Positions 11,301 to 22,856 of a DNA stretch of 64,000 nt are shown here, piece by piece. The notes beneath the pieces were generated by a model. It made no database searches. It was not told the origin of the DNA and saw only the letters and a program-made list of their open reading frames with translations. A program made the translations under genes and the position numbers. This stretch comes from Blattamonas nauphoetae (lineage: Eukaryota > Preaxostyla > Oxymonadida), in the NCBI GenBank assembly GCA_033064195.1, contig JARBJD010000262.1, forward strand, positions 1 through 64,000, written 5' to 3'. Positions within the stretch are counted from its first letter, which is position 1; each line of letters starts with the position of its first letter.

Positions 11301-14300
11301 TACCCGTTCGCGAGTGGAGCAGTGCATGTGTCGGATGGCTGTGAGGACCACGCGTTGTGTGGGAGTGTGGACGCGCCGTGTGTGTCGATCTCGGCTGGAA
11401 TGAATCAGATGAAGGAGACGAAGACAGTGACGCTGAAAAACCCGTCTTTTTTGGATGTTGTGCTGACCTCGCTCGACTCTGCGTGGACTCTCACTCAAGC
11501 TTCTGGTGCTGGTCTCACTGTTTCACAAGCTGGATGCTTTTCTGTTGATTCATCCAATGCTCATCTGGCACTCTCCTCGCTTCTGATTTCTTTGGGAACG
11601 ATGACAGCTGACAGCCTCGTGTCTGTGTCGGCTGGTGAACTGATCGTGGAAGCCTGCACAATCGGAGATGGAATCACTCCTATCCCAATCACACTCGGAA
11701 CAGTTGTTGGAGGAATTCTGACCCTCTCTGGAGCCAACACTCTGAAACTTGTGTCGTCCTCGTCGCCGCTCTTCGTTGTCTCTTCTGGAAGTCTGACGAT
11801 CGGTTCAGCCACATCTCTCACTCATCCATCAACAGGACGAACATCCGCCCTCATCTCGCTCTCCTCTGGTTCTGTCTCTTTCTCGGGAAATGCACTCGAC
11901 TTCTCTTCGAAAGTGACACTGCCATCGTCGAGTGTGATTGAGCAGACTGGAGGAGTGCTTGCAGTGTCTGAGAGCACAGTGGGAAATGTGTCGAAAACAT
12001 CAGGAAATGGAGGAGTGCTGATGGCCTCGCTGTCGAAATCGACAGATTCGTTGTCGATCACTTCCACGACGTTCAGACACTGCTCAGCTGGAGGAAGTGG
12101 GGGAGTGCTCTTTTTGAGCTGTGCAAATGGTGTTGCTTCCTCTCAACTTGTTGTCAGAGTGACTACGTTCGACACGTGCTCCTCTGGCTCTGGAAAGGGT
12201 GGATGTGTGTTCGTGTCTGGGTCTGGCCTCGCATCTCTGATCGCTCCTGCGAACTGGTCTGGTCATCCAACATCACTCGGAGAGACAGAAAGCCTGTTCT
12301 GGGGAGAAGATCTCGCACTCTCGTCAACTCCATTCAGCTCAGCCACGCTGCTGGTGTATCTCGTTGCTTTCTCTCATCCTGACATCTCTCTCGCCTCTGA
12401 TGGACAAGATGTGGTTGGATGTGGACGCTCTGATCTTCCTTGTGGGACTCTCGAACACAGTCTGACGCACCTCTCCTCTCACTCGACGAACATTGTGACA
12501 ATCGAGGGTTCAGCCAGTCTCAACTTTGAACTGGAGACGACTCTCTTGTCACTGGAGCTGACTGGGAAAGGAGAGGCCAAACAGAACGTGAAGGTGGAAG
12601 ATGGTGGATTGATCACAGCGTCCGAAAACTCACTAGCTCTGACCAATCTTCACTTCTCAACAGAGCTGACCTCGTCCTCTTCGCTAATCTCGCTGTCATC
12701 GTCAGGATCGCTGACGATCACGTCGTGCTCCTTCTCTTCATTCACCTGCTCGTCGAATGGATCGATTGTGTGTGGGAGTGTTGGGTCGACACAGACACTG
12801 AAGTTATGGGATGTGATGTTCGAAGACTGTTGGTCGTCGGTGGGGGCACATTCACTTCATCTGGATCTCTCTGCTTGCACAAGCACCACACCGCTGCTGT
12901 TCAAGTCACTCGCATTCACACATTCGACTGGAACACCCTCGCCTGATGTTGTGATTGTGGGGAAGGATCTTGGAGGGATCGTGACTCGCTCGGTTTGGGA
13001 AGGAACATTTGAATCATCTCCAGCAACGCAGCTTTGGAGCGAAGACACGAAACACAACATTGCGTGTTCACTTCTGGTGTATCTTCGAGACGTCGAGTCA
13101 GCGATCCAAGTGAGAGGTTCTCAGCATGCAGACATTGATGACTGTGGTCACTTCGGAGTGGGTTGTTCGTCGTTGGGAAAAGGGATTGGGAGGATGAACT
13201 GTGATGTGTCGACGACGACACTGACGATTGCGTCAGACCTGCAATTTGATGAACTGATTTCGTTTGTGTCTGAGAAGGAAGCGATCTTGACTCGATCTGC
13301 GGATGTTGTGTTCAGTCGAGGACAGAACGGACGATTCTGGTTGAAGGGAGGAAAGGTTGTGACTCAGTCGATTGCATTCACAACTGCGGAAACTGAGTTC
13401 TCTGAGTCGTTTTTCACGCTGACGTCGTCTGGCTCGCTTTGGATCAGAAACAGCTCATTTGTTGGTTTCAAGTCGTCCTGTGCAGGATCGATTGTTTATG
13501 GGACAGTTGGAGCTGGACAGTCGCTCTCGATTGATGGGAGTTCGTCGTTCACATCGTGCTCTGGAGGAGATGGAGGGTGCTTGAATGTTGAAGTTGTGGG
13601 AAGTGGGTCGATTGGATTGGGAGGGAGTTTCTCGAAATGCTCATCGAGTGGGAAGGGAGGCGCACTGAACTTGGATCTGACTGGAATGACCGAATTGGGT
13701 CAGATCTCGTTTGATTCGTTGTTGTTCTCAACGACAGATGGAAACTCGGCGTTGGAAGGGTCGAACATGTTTGTGACGAGCTCGTCGCTATCAAAGTTAG
13801 CGACATCAGAACCATTCGTGTCTCTCGCTCCTGCCGCCCAAACAGCTCTGTTCGATGAATCAGCAAAGAATTCATTTGTGGGATTCGAATCGTCGGAGGT
13901 TCAGGGGAGTCTTCTGTACTTCTGGCATCCTCACGTGTCGACATCGGGGTCTGTTCATGTTCACAGCTCTGGAGTGGATCATGTGAATTGTGGTTTGTCA
14001 TCGCTTCCGTGTTCAAGTCTTCGTCATTCGATGAACGCGATGAAAGATTCGAAGACAGTGACACTTGATTCTTCGATGGATGTGTCTGGCTTGTTTGAGT
14101 CGACAGCTTCGGAATGGATACTCACTCAGTCGTCGACATCTCACATCCTCTCCCTCACTGAAAATGGTCAGTTGAAGATCTCCTCAAACAGTGGCTCGAA
14201 GTTGACACTTCTGTCGCTTCACATTGTGTCCAAAGAAGTGACCGCTGATCGAACATCACCGCTGATTGAGGTTGGATCTGGGTCACTCAGATTCTCGTCG

Positions 14301-17300
14301 TGTTCGATTGGTGAATCGGGCAGAACGATTCCGATGATGCTGTGCTCAGTCGATGGAGGGTCAGTTTCATATGAAGGCGACACGACGATTGTGAACCCGT
14401 CTGCGTCTGACTATCTGTTTCAAGTTGTGTCTGGTGAGCTATCGATTGAATCGTCGCTGACCATCACTCACTCATTGTCTCCTCGCACTGTTTCTCTGAT
14501 TAACATGACAGGCGGAACGACGACCATCAAGGATTCTCTCGCATCGATGATTTCATCCCCTTCTCCTCTGACAGTGAGCGGAACTGCCAGTCTCGTGCTC
14601 GATTCAATCACAGACGCATTCTCGAGAGATCTTCCAACCATCGTCGACCAGATTGGAGGGTCAGTCACAATGATTTCCTGCTCGTTCTCGGATGGAAGCT
14701 TGACTGACTCGTTTATTGCGTCGAGTGGATCGATGACGATTGTTGGCACGCGATTCGCCGAACTTTGTGCGAAATCATCTTCGAATGGAATGGAAAAGCG
14801 AGCTCTGACGCTGACCGTGAATGAGAATGAGCGTGTGGTGATTGGAGACGAGAACGGACAAGTTGAATTTGTGGATTGCAGTTCGGATGGCGATGGAGGA
14901 GCGATGCATTGCCGAGTGAATGTTGGAGGAGAGCTGAGCTTGCTGAATGTGTCCTTCTCAGGGTGCTCGTCGAGTGGGGTTGGAGGAGGGTTGGCAGTCG
15001 TTGCTTCTGAGAATGTCTTGGGATCGTCGCTGACGATTCGTGCCAGCTTTGCTTCGTGTTCGTGTGGAAACGGGGCAAAAGGGGACTGGATGCATCTGAC
15101 AGGATGGTCATTCGAAGATCTGATTGTTCTGTCGAACTGGGAAGTGTCGGAATCGTCGCTATCGTCGCCAAGTGACGACTCGCTGTTGTTCGGTGTGGAC
15201 CTGGCTGAAGAACCGTCATCGTCGTACAAAGACATGACTCTGCTGTACTACCTGATTGGGTATCGAGCAGCGACGATCTTTGTTGGCTCTGAAGGTCGAG
15301 ATGCAGCAGGGTGTGGGCAGTACGTGTGGCGTTGTCGAAGTGTGGAGCAGGGTGTGTCTCAATTGGAGGGACACGAGACTCTGAAACTGGTTGTCGTGTC
15401 TGGGACAGTTTTGTCTGATTCAGCAGTGTTGGGAAAGAACAACGTTGAATTGGTCAGTGAGCGTGGAGTTGAACGAATCACTGTCAGTGCAGGCGGTCAA
15501 CTTGACCACACGAAGACGACTTCTTCTTCAACAGTTGGAGTCACTTCCGTGCTCTTCGCTCTTGGAGAGCAATCCGATCTTCCTCTGATTGTGTCGAACT
15601 GTGGCCTTGTCAACATTACTTCGTGCTCGTTTGAATGGACAGGTGATCTTCCTCGCCCGCTCGTCTCCATCGCTGCTGGAAAGTTCACTCTCTCGAATCT
15701 GGAACTCACGAATGCCCACTTCTCGATCACCCCGTTCGTCGTCGCGTCTTCGGATGCTCTTGTTGTGTCTGGTGTGTCTCTCTCCGACTCTGTTGGTGAT
15801 GTGCTCCTCTCTGTGTCGAACACGAAGTCAGTGAAAATGAGTTCGTGTCAGTTCGATGGAGTTCTTCCCGAAGTGGAACGAAACTCAGAATCGCTCTGCT
15901 CGTGGTCGACTGGGCTGATCGGACTGGAGGATTGCGAGACAGTTCGGATGGACAATGTTCAGTTCTACGAGCAGAGGCAGGGAGGCGTGTTTGTGTCGAA
16001 CAGCAATGTGACGCTGCACAGCTGCCTGTTCTCACACAACAGTGCTGGGAGCTCGAGGTTCCCTTCCGCGAGTCGGAACATCCGATGTGAGGGCGATGGA
16101 CGAATCACGATTCCAAGTGTGGGGATGTCGAATGTGGAAGAACTTGGATCGCAGTGGATCAGTACAGACAGTTGTGTGTTGAGTGGAGCTGGAGCGAATG
16201 TGGACTCGCCGCTGTTTGTGGCTTCGATGACGAACAAGAGTTGGAGTGTGTTCCACGTGAAGAACAAGACGATGGACGTGTGCATTGTGGGAAGAGTTCT
16301 GATTGCGTGTGGTCTGCGTCTGGGAGTGTTTGAGTGGGATTTGAAAAATGGGAAAGAGACAGGAATGATGATGGAACTGGACCTGTCTGAAATGAAGACG
16401 TCGAAATGGGAAGAAGAGACGATCCTGGTGACGCTCAACCAGAAAGTGGATTTGTGGAAGCTGGACACTGGAATGGAATGGCGTGGTCGGCTGCTGTTCG
16501 GTCCGTCTGGTCGGAGTTCGGAGTGGATGGTGATTCGGGAATCAGACGCAGCGATCAGAAAGTCGCAAGCGTCGAAAAACATGCCGTGGATTTTGGGGAT
16601 TGTGGGAGGAGTGCTTCTGATGTTGCTGGCAGTGATTATCATCATTGTGCTTGTGCGACGATGTAAGAAGGAGAAAGCGAAAGACGAAAAGAAACCGATG
16701 ATGGCAGAAATGGATGTGTACTTGGATGACATTAAAGTGGAAGACGAACAAACATGGCCAGGACAGGTGAATGCATCGACAGACAACATTCTTGGTCTTG
16801 TTGACGATCGCGACGGTCGATTCGGACTGAAACACATCGATACAGCGCATGACGAGATTGAAGAAGGAATTCGAATTCCAGAAGACGAGGAAGGTGGTGT
16901 TGGGATGATGGTGGAGGCAGTGAGGTGTGAGGGAGAGTTCGAGAGTGTGGTGACATGCAAGTCGCACACACTCTACTCTCGTCTGCATGGGAAGGATCAG
17001 GGAAAGAAGCTGGATGCGAAGACGACAGCTGTGCTGATTGTTCAGGGATTGCAGAACTCGGTGACGGACAAGGCTCGACGAGAGATGTTCCTCCGGCTGG
17101 CGCCAAACTGGATCCTGCTTGACGAGAAAGATGGAGTTCTGCTGCAAATGCGAGAACTGGGGAAGTTCGGCGAGCAGACAGAGCAGGGAAACACGACCGC
17201 GAACCGTTTTTTAGAGTCGGGCCTCTCGCGGCAGTCTTCGGGAGTGCGATGGGCGTCGCCGGAGGTTGTGGCGGGGCAGTCGGGAGTGAAGGTGAACCAC

Positions 17301-17618
17301 GAGAAGGCGTCAGTTTTTAGTCTTGGCCTGATCTTGTGGGAAATGGAGACTGGTCAAGTTCCGCTTCGGGAAATCGATGGAGTGAACGCTCAACGGCAGC
17401 TGGCGACAGGAACAGGGCTTGTGATGACGAACATTGTGGAATGGAAGAAGGAGCTGATTGAGAAGTGCCTCTCTGTGGAAGTGGACAGTCGTCCGACTCT
17501 GAAAGAGATTGAACAGACTCTGAAGACGTCGGGGAAGACACTCGACACGATTGACGAACAGCCGGACGTCTCACCACAAGTCATCCCTCCGCAGAATACT
17601 CACAACCCAACTGGTTGA
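8365..17618 (+). CDS. Giant beta-helix receptor pseudokinase, frameshifted copy
   Basis: This is a surface receptor-like protein of about 3,000 residues. A signal peptide-like start (MLLVSLLFSYVLSNQ) lies at 8365. A long Ser/Thr/Gly-rich ectodomain follows, made of parallel beta-helix style repeats (GGGLHVG and GGVLF turns). It has about five Cys modules of the form CG-x(5-6)-C-S (GCGRSDLPC, NCGLSSLPC, GCGQYVWRC) plus a looser first one. One membrane helix (ILGIVGGVLLMLLAVIIIIV, about 16594-16653) leads to RRCKK. The tail is a kinase-like C-lobe with WASPEVV (APE region), SLGLILWEMETG and SRPTLKEI, but no HRD aspartate or DFG, hence a pseudokinase. Frame changes by +1 near 9695-9711, where this copy has four more bases than its paralogue at 55750-64000. 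The segment 8663-8887 is also not continuous with either side, so the 5' structure is unresolved. It may be a pseudogene; 9712-17618 is uninterrupted. Confidence 0.75.
8626..9015. repeat. 35-bp inverted repeat in the receptor 5' region
   Basis: The 35 bp at 8626-8660 recur inverted at 8981-9015 with one mismatch. The repeat core is CCGGTTCTTGGGTCTT. The 320-bp loop holds the stretch where the receptor reading frame is lost. A local inversion or inverted duplication of the 5' coding region is one explanation. Confidence 0.7.
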
Positions 17619-18615
17619 ACACCGATTCACTTCATTGATTCTTCACACTATCCTCGGTCATGGTGATTGGATTCCTCCAGAATCTGTTATCAATGAGAGA
17701 TCACTTCACAACTCCGACTTCATTGTTTTCTCACCTCTTCATTTTCTCACTATCGCATGCACACACACACACACACACAACTACGCCATCCCTCGGATGT
17801 GCTGCCACGTCACGCAGGAGAGTTTCCTGAACCACGTCACGACTGTCGAGTGTTCGGAAAAGGAGAGTTGACATCCGATCGTTTGATTGATGTCACCGTT
17901 GTCACACTTCATCCACACACTTACGCAACACCCTCCTCTCCGAGCACTCATCCAGCCTGTCTTTCTTCGACGAATCACTCGATTCTGCTGTCTTCTTTCA
18001 CTGCATTCTCTGCATCTCGTGCCAACCTCGTCACTCATCACGCCCGAAATGGGAGATCAACAACGATTGTTCGCCATTTCTGGCGCCCATGTCATATTTG
18101 GCTCGATTTCAGGAATCGCCGTGCACTCTCGACTCCTTGTCGGACTATCCATCTCCTCTGTTGGTTGTCACTCATATTTCCTATTGACCAACACTGTCTT
18201 CACTTCATTCATTCTTTGAGCCGTCATACTACCCTTCTCGAGGCATGTTTCTCACGACACGAAACATCTGATCTCTCTGCTCGACACACAGCACGCCTTT
18301 TCCTCGTCCTCACTTCACGACGGTCATCTGGCCACTCTTGATGATCAGTGCATGTCACCCTTCTCTCAGAAGTCACTTCGTCATGTCTTTCATCTCGGCA
18401 TATCATCACTTCTCACGTCTCCCTCACGCATGTCACGAACAGTCCCTCTCGCTGTCCAGATCTCCACTCTTTTCGTCTTCACCTGTTCGTCAGGTGGAGT
18501 TGAATGGTGTGGATTGGTTCAGGTATCAATGTGACAAGCCTCATTTTCGTTTTCATGGACAGTTGTCATGATTCGGGTGAATTCCCAATTTGAGGGACTT
18601 TCTTCATTTCTTCAC
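17619..18615. other. Receptor 3' flank, no gene
   Basis: This is duplicated non-coding flank. It contains a CA dinucleotide run at 17760-17779. Open frames here are short, His/Thr-rich from the microsatellite, and not kept in the inverted copy at 55070-55749, so they are not called. Confidence 0.6.
17760..17779. repeat. (CA)n microsatellite
   Basis: About ten CA units follow the receptor stop codon. The inverted paralogous flank has a shorter, interrupted version. Confidence 0.9.
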
Positions 18616-18855
18616 TCACATTTTTTTCTCCTTTTTTCATCAAAGTTTTGAAGTCAGACCGAACAAGAGGATGGTAATGTCAAGAGAACGTCGCTCTGAA
18701 CTCTCCATTCGAATGAGTGAGAGATGTTTGTTTGAGTGGGAAACAGAGGAGTGAACACGTCTGAGTGTTGAGACTTTACAACAGAAGGAACGTGAAATGA
18801 AGCGGTTTCCTTGTTTGATGTCAAATTTTGCTAGAACAGACAAATTGTTTGGAAC

Positions 18856-19043
18856 GGTGTGCTCTGCAAGGCGGTACTGCAATGCCAAGAGAACACTGGT
18901 GAGGCATGAGCAAGCCCATGTGGTTCCCCACCCCTGGAAAAAATACATTTAATATCGTGCTACCTCGTGGGTAGCGATTCAGATATTAAACTGAATAGAA
19001 CAGATACTACACTTGATCTTAGCCACGTGGGCCGAGAAGGTAT
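18856..19043 (-). ncRNA. U2 spliceosomal snRNA
   Basis: Read on the minus strand, the sequence starts ATACCTTCTCGGCC, close to the canonical U2 5' end. It then contains the near-invariant GGCTAAGATCAAGTGTAGTA, which includes the branch-site pairing GTAGTA, followed by TATCTGTTCT and CAGTTTAATATCTGA (stem-loop II region). The Sm-like ATTTTTT follows ATTAAATG as in other U2 genes. Near the 3' end TTGCAGTACC and GAGCACACC match stem IV. The span I mark is 188 nt, the size of human U2. Its role is recognition of the intron branch point, which fits the many short introns in the neighbouring genes. The exact 3' end is approximate. Confidence 0.95.
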
Positions 19044-19066
19044 TACTTCCATTATGTGAAGGCACC

Positions 19067-19073
19067 TTTATAC
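19067..19073 (-). promoter_or_regulatory. TATA-like box upstream of U2
   Basis: On the minus strand TATAAAG lies about 25-30 nt before the inferred U2 5' end. Position suits a snRNA core promoter element; this is inference from spacing only. Confidence 0.35.
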
Positions 19074-19277
19074 TCATGAGCGTGGAATTTTGTAATGGGA
19101 ATGTTGGATCGAGTGTCGATTTGACGTTGTTGCGTCTATTTAGGGAAGAATTTCATGATAAAAAATAGGTGGTGCTGTTGGAAGAAGATGAGTAACACTC
19201 GGTGAAAAGGGATCAATTAGAGTGGACTTCAAAATTTTGTTGTGGGTACTGATCTTCATCGTCAAACACAAAACACC

Positions 19278-22200
19278 ATGCAAACACCTGCTCTGGAGAA
19301 AGCTACATTATGGATGGTTCTTACTGATGGTTCATCTCCCGATCCTGAAGCTTTGAACCGTTTCTTCTCACAATTTGGGACAGTCTTCTACTCAATCCCG
19401 ATTGTCACACAATTTCCTGGCATGCCACACAGACACAAAATTGGAGTTCTCACCAAGACAACTGAAGACATCATTGTTTCAACCTTTCACTTACAAAATG
19501 CGTCTTTCCCATCATCGAGACTGATTGCACTCGACTCAAATCCCATTGTGAATCAGCTCTTCATCGCTTCACTACCTAGCTCACTATCAAAGAATAAATT
19601 GCATGAGATCATCTCACCTCATTCACAATGTGCCATACATATTCGGAAAGACTTGGAAAACCCGAACACAAGTGTCGCGTTCTTGATCTTCCCGACGCCA
19701 ACAGAAGCAGTTCATGCCTTCATGGATCGCTTCCGATGGACTTTCAATGGTACTCCACTTGAGGTGACATTCACCACCGAATCACCTCTGTCACCTCGCT
19801 TCATGACGATTGATCCACCCAAACCAAAAAAAGCAACCAATGCTCCTCATATACCAACCAAAGCGTCAATAAAATTTGAAAATATCAACAAACATACTAC
19901 TCTTAGCCAAGTGTTTGAATATTTCCGAACATTGCTTGGTAAGAACATCACATTTCAGATTCCCGAGAACGAAACAGTGATGGCATCTGGATCAGTGCAG
20001 GTTGAGAGAGTGGAACCATTAAAATTCGCATATATCCATTCCCCCTTCACAATTGATTTCCAGAAACCGGCAGCTGAGGCATTTAACACGATCTTCGACA
20101 AACCCACCCAATCAGTCTCTCAAACCTTAAAGAAGCCAGTTCTTCACCCCTACACGCCAGAACAATCAGACCATAATTACATTGCAGCTGAAGTTGGAGA
20201 CATAATCATGGTTGAAAAAGAAACCGAAAATGGGTGGACATCCGGAACGAACGAGCGGACAAAAGAGGCAGGATGGATCCCGACATCGTATCTTGGCCCT
20301 CCAATCGCAGCACTCATCCGTCCATCAATCCCGCCAAATGCTCGCCAGCCAAACGAAAAACTGGTTCTTCTTGAAGCTCAAGTTCCTCAACACGCACAAT
20401 TGCAGTCTCCCAACTTAATCCCATTTCTCCAAAAGTTCGGCGAGATTATCTCGTTCAATCCAATCTCCCAATCTCCATATGCCACTCACGAATCGTACCA
20501 CATCGTTCTTCTCACGCGTGTCCCTTTTCCCACCATCAATCAGAGCATATCGAAGGACCCCACCACAAATGAAGTGAAACTGAGCCTTGCACCAATTCAG
20601 CTGGATGCGAAGAAGTTGGAGATCCGGACACTCCCAATGGGGTGTTCAGAGGCTCATCTCCGAACTCTGATTTCGCCTCACACGTCCTGCACTGTCGTCA
20701 TCACGCCATCAACTTCTCCTTCCATCCAGTCGTCAAGCGCCTCTCTTGTCTATCCGAGTGAGGAGGCGGGAATTGCAGCGTTCAGAGCAAGCCAAAACTG
20801 GTGGTTTGAAGGCCAAGCGATCAAGCCCTCTTTTGCATCTCTCAGTTCTCAATTGCGAGACGCCTCCAAGCAAACTCAAACACCTCAAAACGGTGTTGGA
20901 GAGAAGAAAATCAACAGATTCCTGGAGTTGTCAAATCTCCCGAAAAAAGTGACGAAAGACATTGTGAAGAGTCACCTTCCAGGAATCGAGGTGGGCACCA
21001 TCACGTTCATCAACCAGGACGTTGCGCCGGGGACAGCCACTGTGCACATGCATCTGTTAACTGAACGAGATTACAACACTGTCCTTGGATGGAATGAGAA
21101 GCTCATCATTGCCGGTCGGAAGATCAAGATCGCCGCGGTGAAACCGAAAGGAGAGAAGCAAAGGAATTCTTCACCGCCGTCACGCTTTGTCTCTGGCCCC
21201 ATCGCTGCCAAGCCTCTCCCGCCTCCTCGTCCTCAACTGCAGCCTTTCCGAGTCAACTACACTTTTGATCCGACGGGCTATCATGGGGGAGCGAAAGTAC
21301 AAAAGGGCGAGGAGGTGCTGGTGTCGGGGGAGAGAGAGGATGGGTGGAGCATGGTGTGTTGGCCGGATGGGAGAGAGCGAGGAATCGTTCCAACTTCGTT
21401 CATCGAGCGATTGAACAAGCCACTCACTCCCAGCCACGACACCTTGCTTCAACCTCCACACAATACCTCCCTTCTTACTCCCAACACCTTGCTTCCAACT
21501 CCCGACAGCAACGCCTTGCTTCAACCTCCCCACAATACCTCATTTATTCCTCCCAACACCTTGCTTCCAACTCCTACCCAACAGCCAGCACTGAACTATC
21601 ACCAGCATCAAGTGTCCCCCAACCCCACGCCACTGACAACCCCTGCCCAACAGCCAGTGCCATCCTATCACCAGCATCAAGTGCCCTCCGTCACGAACAG
21701 CTCCACCCAGCAGCCAGCATATTCTCCACAATTTGTGGACACACCGAAATGGCAGATGGGGCAGACACTGCGAGCCATCGAAGATTATTCTGCTCCTCCT
21801 GAACAACCGAGCTGTCTGTCGCTTCGAACTGGACAGGTCGTGACACTGCTCGAGTTTACAGAGCCGTGGTGTCGTGTTCGGGACAGTGTGACGAATATTG
21901 AAGGATTTGTTCCAACTCGCTCTCTGGACTCTTCAGTTCTTCCCACAACTCATTCTTCGTATCAACAGCCACAGACTTGGCCTCCACACCAACCGATCCC
22001 TCATCAACCTCAACTGGCCAGTCCAGTTCCTATGCAAAGCACGCAAATGTTGCCTGTGGGACAAGTGATGCTGTCAAATGGGAAGGATGACACGAGAGCA
22101 AGCCCAGCCACCCAACACTCTCCTCCCGCACAGGTTTCCTCTCCTCCTGCCCTCTTCCATCCACCACAGCCGATCATCGGACCCAATCAAAACGCAGCCT

Positions 22201-22481
22201 CCAACGCCACGCCGCTGACAACCCCTGCCCAACCTGTTCAACAGTTTGAAATGACCCCCAGCCCGGCAGTGGATGTCGCTGCTGCTCCCCCACCGACAAA
22301 AGAAGAAGCAAAGCCCATCTGTTCTCTCACTGGCAAAGCGATTGTGAAACGTGCCCATATGCGGAACGAGCCTGACGTGTTCTACGAATTTGAAGCACTT
22401 GCAGAATTTGTGAGAGACAATATGATGTCACCACAGTCCTTCGAGTCGGCGTCTCTCACAGACATTGTTAAGGATGATTAA
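19278..22481 (+). CDS. RRM-like/SH3 multidomain protein
   Basis: An intronless ORF of 1,067 residues from ATG 19278 to TAA. Two similar blocks follow each other, each with three RRM-like segments and one SH3 domain. Block 1 covers residues about 5-345, with LFIASLPSSLSKNKLHEIIS in the second RRM and SH3 motifs VGDIIMVEKETENGW and GWIPTSYL. Block 2 covers about 360-712, with LEIRTLPMGCSEAHLRTLIS aligning to block 1, and SH3 motifs KGEEVLVSGEREDGW and GIVPTSFI. A Pro/Gln-rich linker with coding minisatellites precedes a third SH3 (about 824-884, ALYDY-like AIEDYSAP, FVPTRSL). A second Pro-rich linker leads to a short conserved-looking tail (CSLTGKAIVKRAHMR). SH3 calls are firm; RRM calls rest on beta-alpha-beta pattern and lack strong aromatic RNP motifs. 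Likely a scaffold linking proteins, perhaps RNA; function is inferred. Confidence 0.8.
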   Translation: MQTPALEKATLWMVLTDGSSPDPEALNRFFSQFGTVFYSIPIVTQFPGMPHRHKIGVLTKTTEDIIVSTFHLQNASFPSSRLIALDSNPIVNQLFIASLPSSLSKNKLHEIISPHSQCAIHIRKDLENPNTSVAFLIFPTPTEAVHAFMDRFRWTFNGTPLEVTFTTESPLSPRFMTIDPPKPKKATNAPHIPTKASIKFENINKHTTLSQVFEYFRTLLGKNITFQIPENETVMASGSVQVERVEPLKFAYIHSPFTIDFQKPAAEAFNTIFDKPTQSVSQTLKKPVLHPYTPEQSDHNYIAAEVGDIIMVEKETENGWTSGTNERTKEAGWIPTSYLGPPIAALIRPSIPPNARQPNEKLVLLEAQVPQHAQLQSPNLIPFLQKFGEIISFNPISQSPYATHESYHIVLLTRVPFPTINQSISKDPTTNEVKLSLAPIQLDAKKLEIRTLPMGCSEAHLRTLISPHTSCTVVITPSTSPSIQSSSASLVYPSEEAGIAAFRASQNWWFEGQAIKPSFASLSSQLRDASKQTQTPQNGVGEKKINRFLELSNLPKKVTKDIVKSHLPGIEVGTITFINQDVAPGTATVHMHLLTERDYNTVLGWNEKLIIAGRKIKIAAVKPKGEKQRNSSPPSRFVSGPIAAKPLPPPRPQLQPFRVNYTFDPTGYHGGAKVQKGEEVLVSGEREDGWSMVCWPDGRERGIVPTSFIERLNKPLTPSHDTLLQPPHNTSLLTPNTLLPTPDSNALLQPPHNTSFIPPNTLLPTPTQQPALNYHQHQVSPNPTPLTTPAQQPVPSYHQHQVPSVTNSSTQQPAYSPQFVDTPKWQMGQTLRAIEDYSAPPEQPSCLSLRTGQVVTLLEFTEPWCRVRDSVTNIEGFVPTRSLDSSVLPTTHSSYQQPQTWPPHQPIPHQPQLASPVPMQSTQMLPVGQVMLSNGKDDTRASPATQHSPPAQVSSPPALFHPPQPIIGPNQNAASNATPLTTPAQPVQQFEMTPSPAVDVAAAPPPTKEEAKPICSLTGKAIVKRAHMRNEPDVFYEFEALAEFVRDNMMSPQSFESASLTDIVKDD
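21440..21690 (+). repeat. Coding minisatellites in Pro/Gln linker
   Basis: Two copies of a roughly 72-bp unit (core TTGCTTCAACCTCC...AACACCTTGCTTCCAACTCC) lie at about 21442-21585. They are followed by two copies of a unit coding ACAGCCAG...YHQHQV at about 21580-21690. Both keep the reading frame. Confidence 0.7.
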
Positions 22482-22856
22482 TGTCTCAATTCGGAACAAC
22501 TTCCCCTTTCTCAATGTTTATTCTCCTTCTGTACACACCTCGCATTTTTCGTCATTGTCACCTCACACTCGTCCATGCTTCATCAGCAAGTACAAGTCAC
22601 TTCGAGAAAACGTCCACAAAAAGGGGAGATCGACTAAAATGTGAAAATGGGTTTACTGAGAGGACACCAATAATGAATATAGATTATGCTCTTCATGAGA
22701 AGAATACAATGATATCAATAATTGTAATAAGAATCTGAAGAAAAGAAAATCAGTTTCAAAGGAATCGTCAGCGAAGAAAGAAATTGACTTAAATGGTTAA
22801 AATGACGGTTTTGTGAATTGAAGCTGCTATATTTGTGACAGCAAGAGAGTGAAGTT
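22482..22856. other. Convergent intergenic spacer
   Basis: 375 bp between the 3' ends of two convergent genes. AT-rich in the right half; no gene, repeat or RNA seen. Confidence 0.5.

Larger units (their letters stand above)
9400..18615 (+). repeat. Left arm of inverted segmental duplication
   Basis: The receptor gene and about 1 kb of its 3' flank are repeated in inverted orientation at about 55070-64000. Coding sequence is nearly identical over long stretches. The 3' flank and the first part of the ectodomain (9530-10150) are clearly more diverged. The flank match ends near GGGACTTTCTTCATTTCTTC at about 18595-18615. Confidence 0.85.

Noticed and set aside
17757-18341. Open frames rich in His-Thr downstream of the left receptor
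   Set aside because: They start in the CA microsatellite and are not preserved in the inverted paralogous flank.
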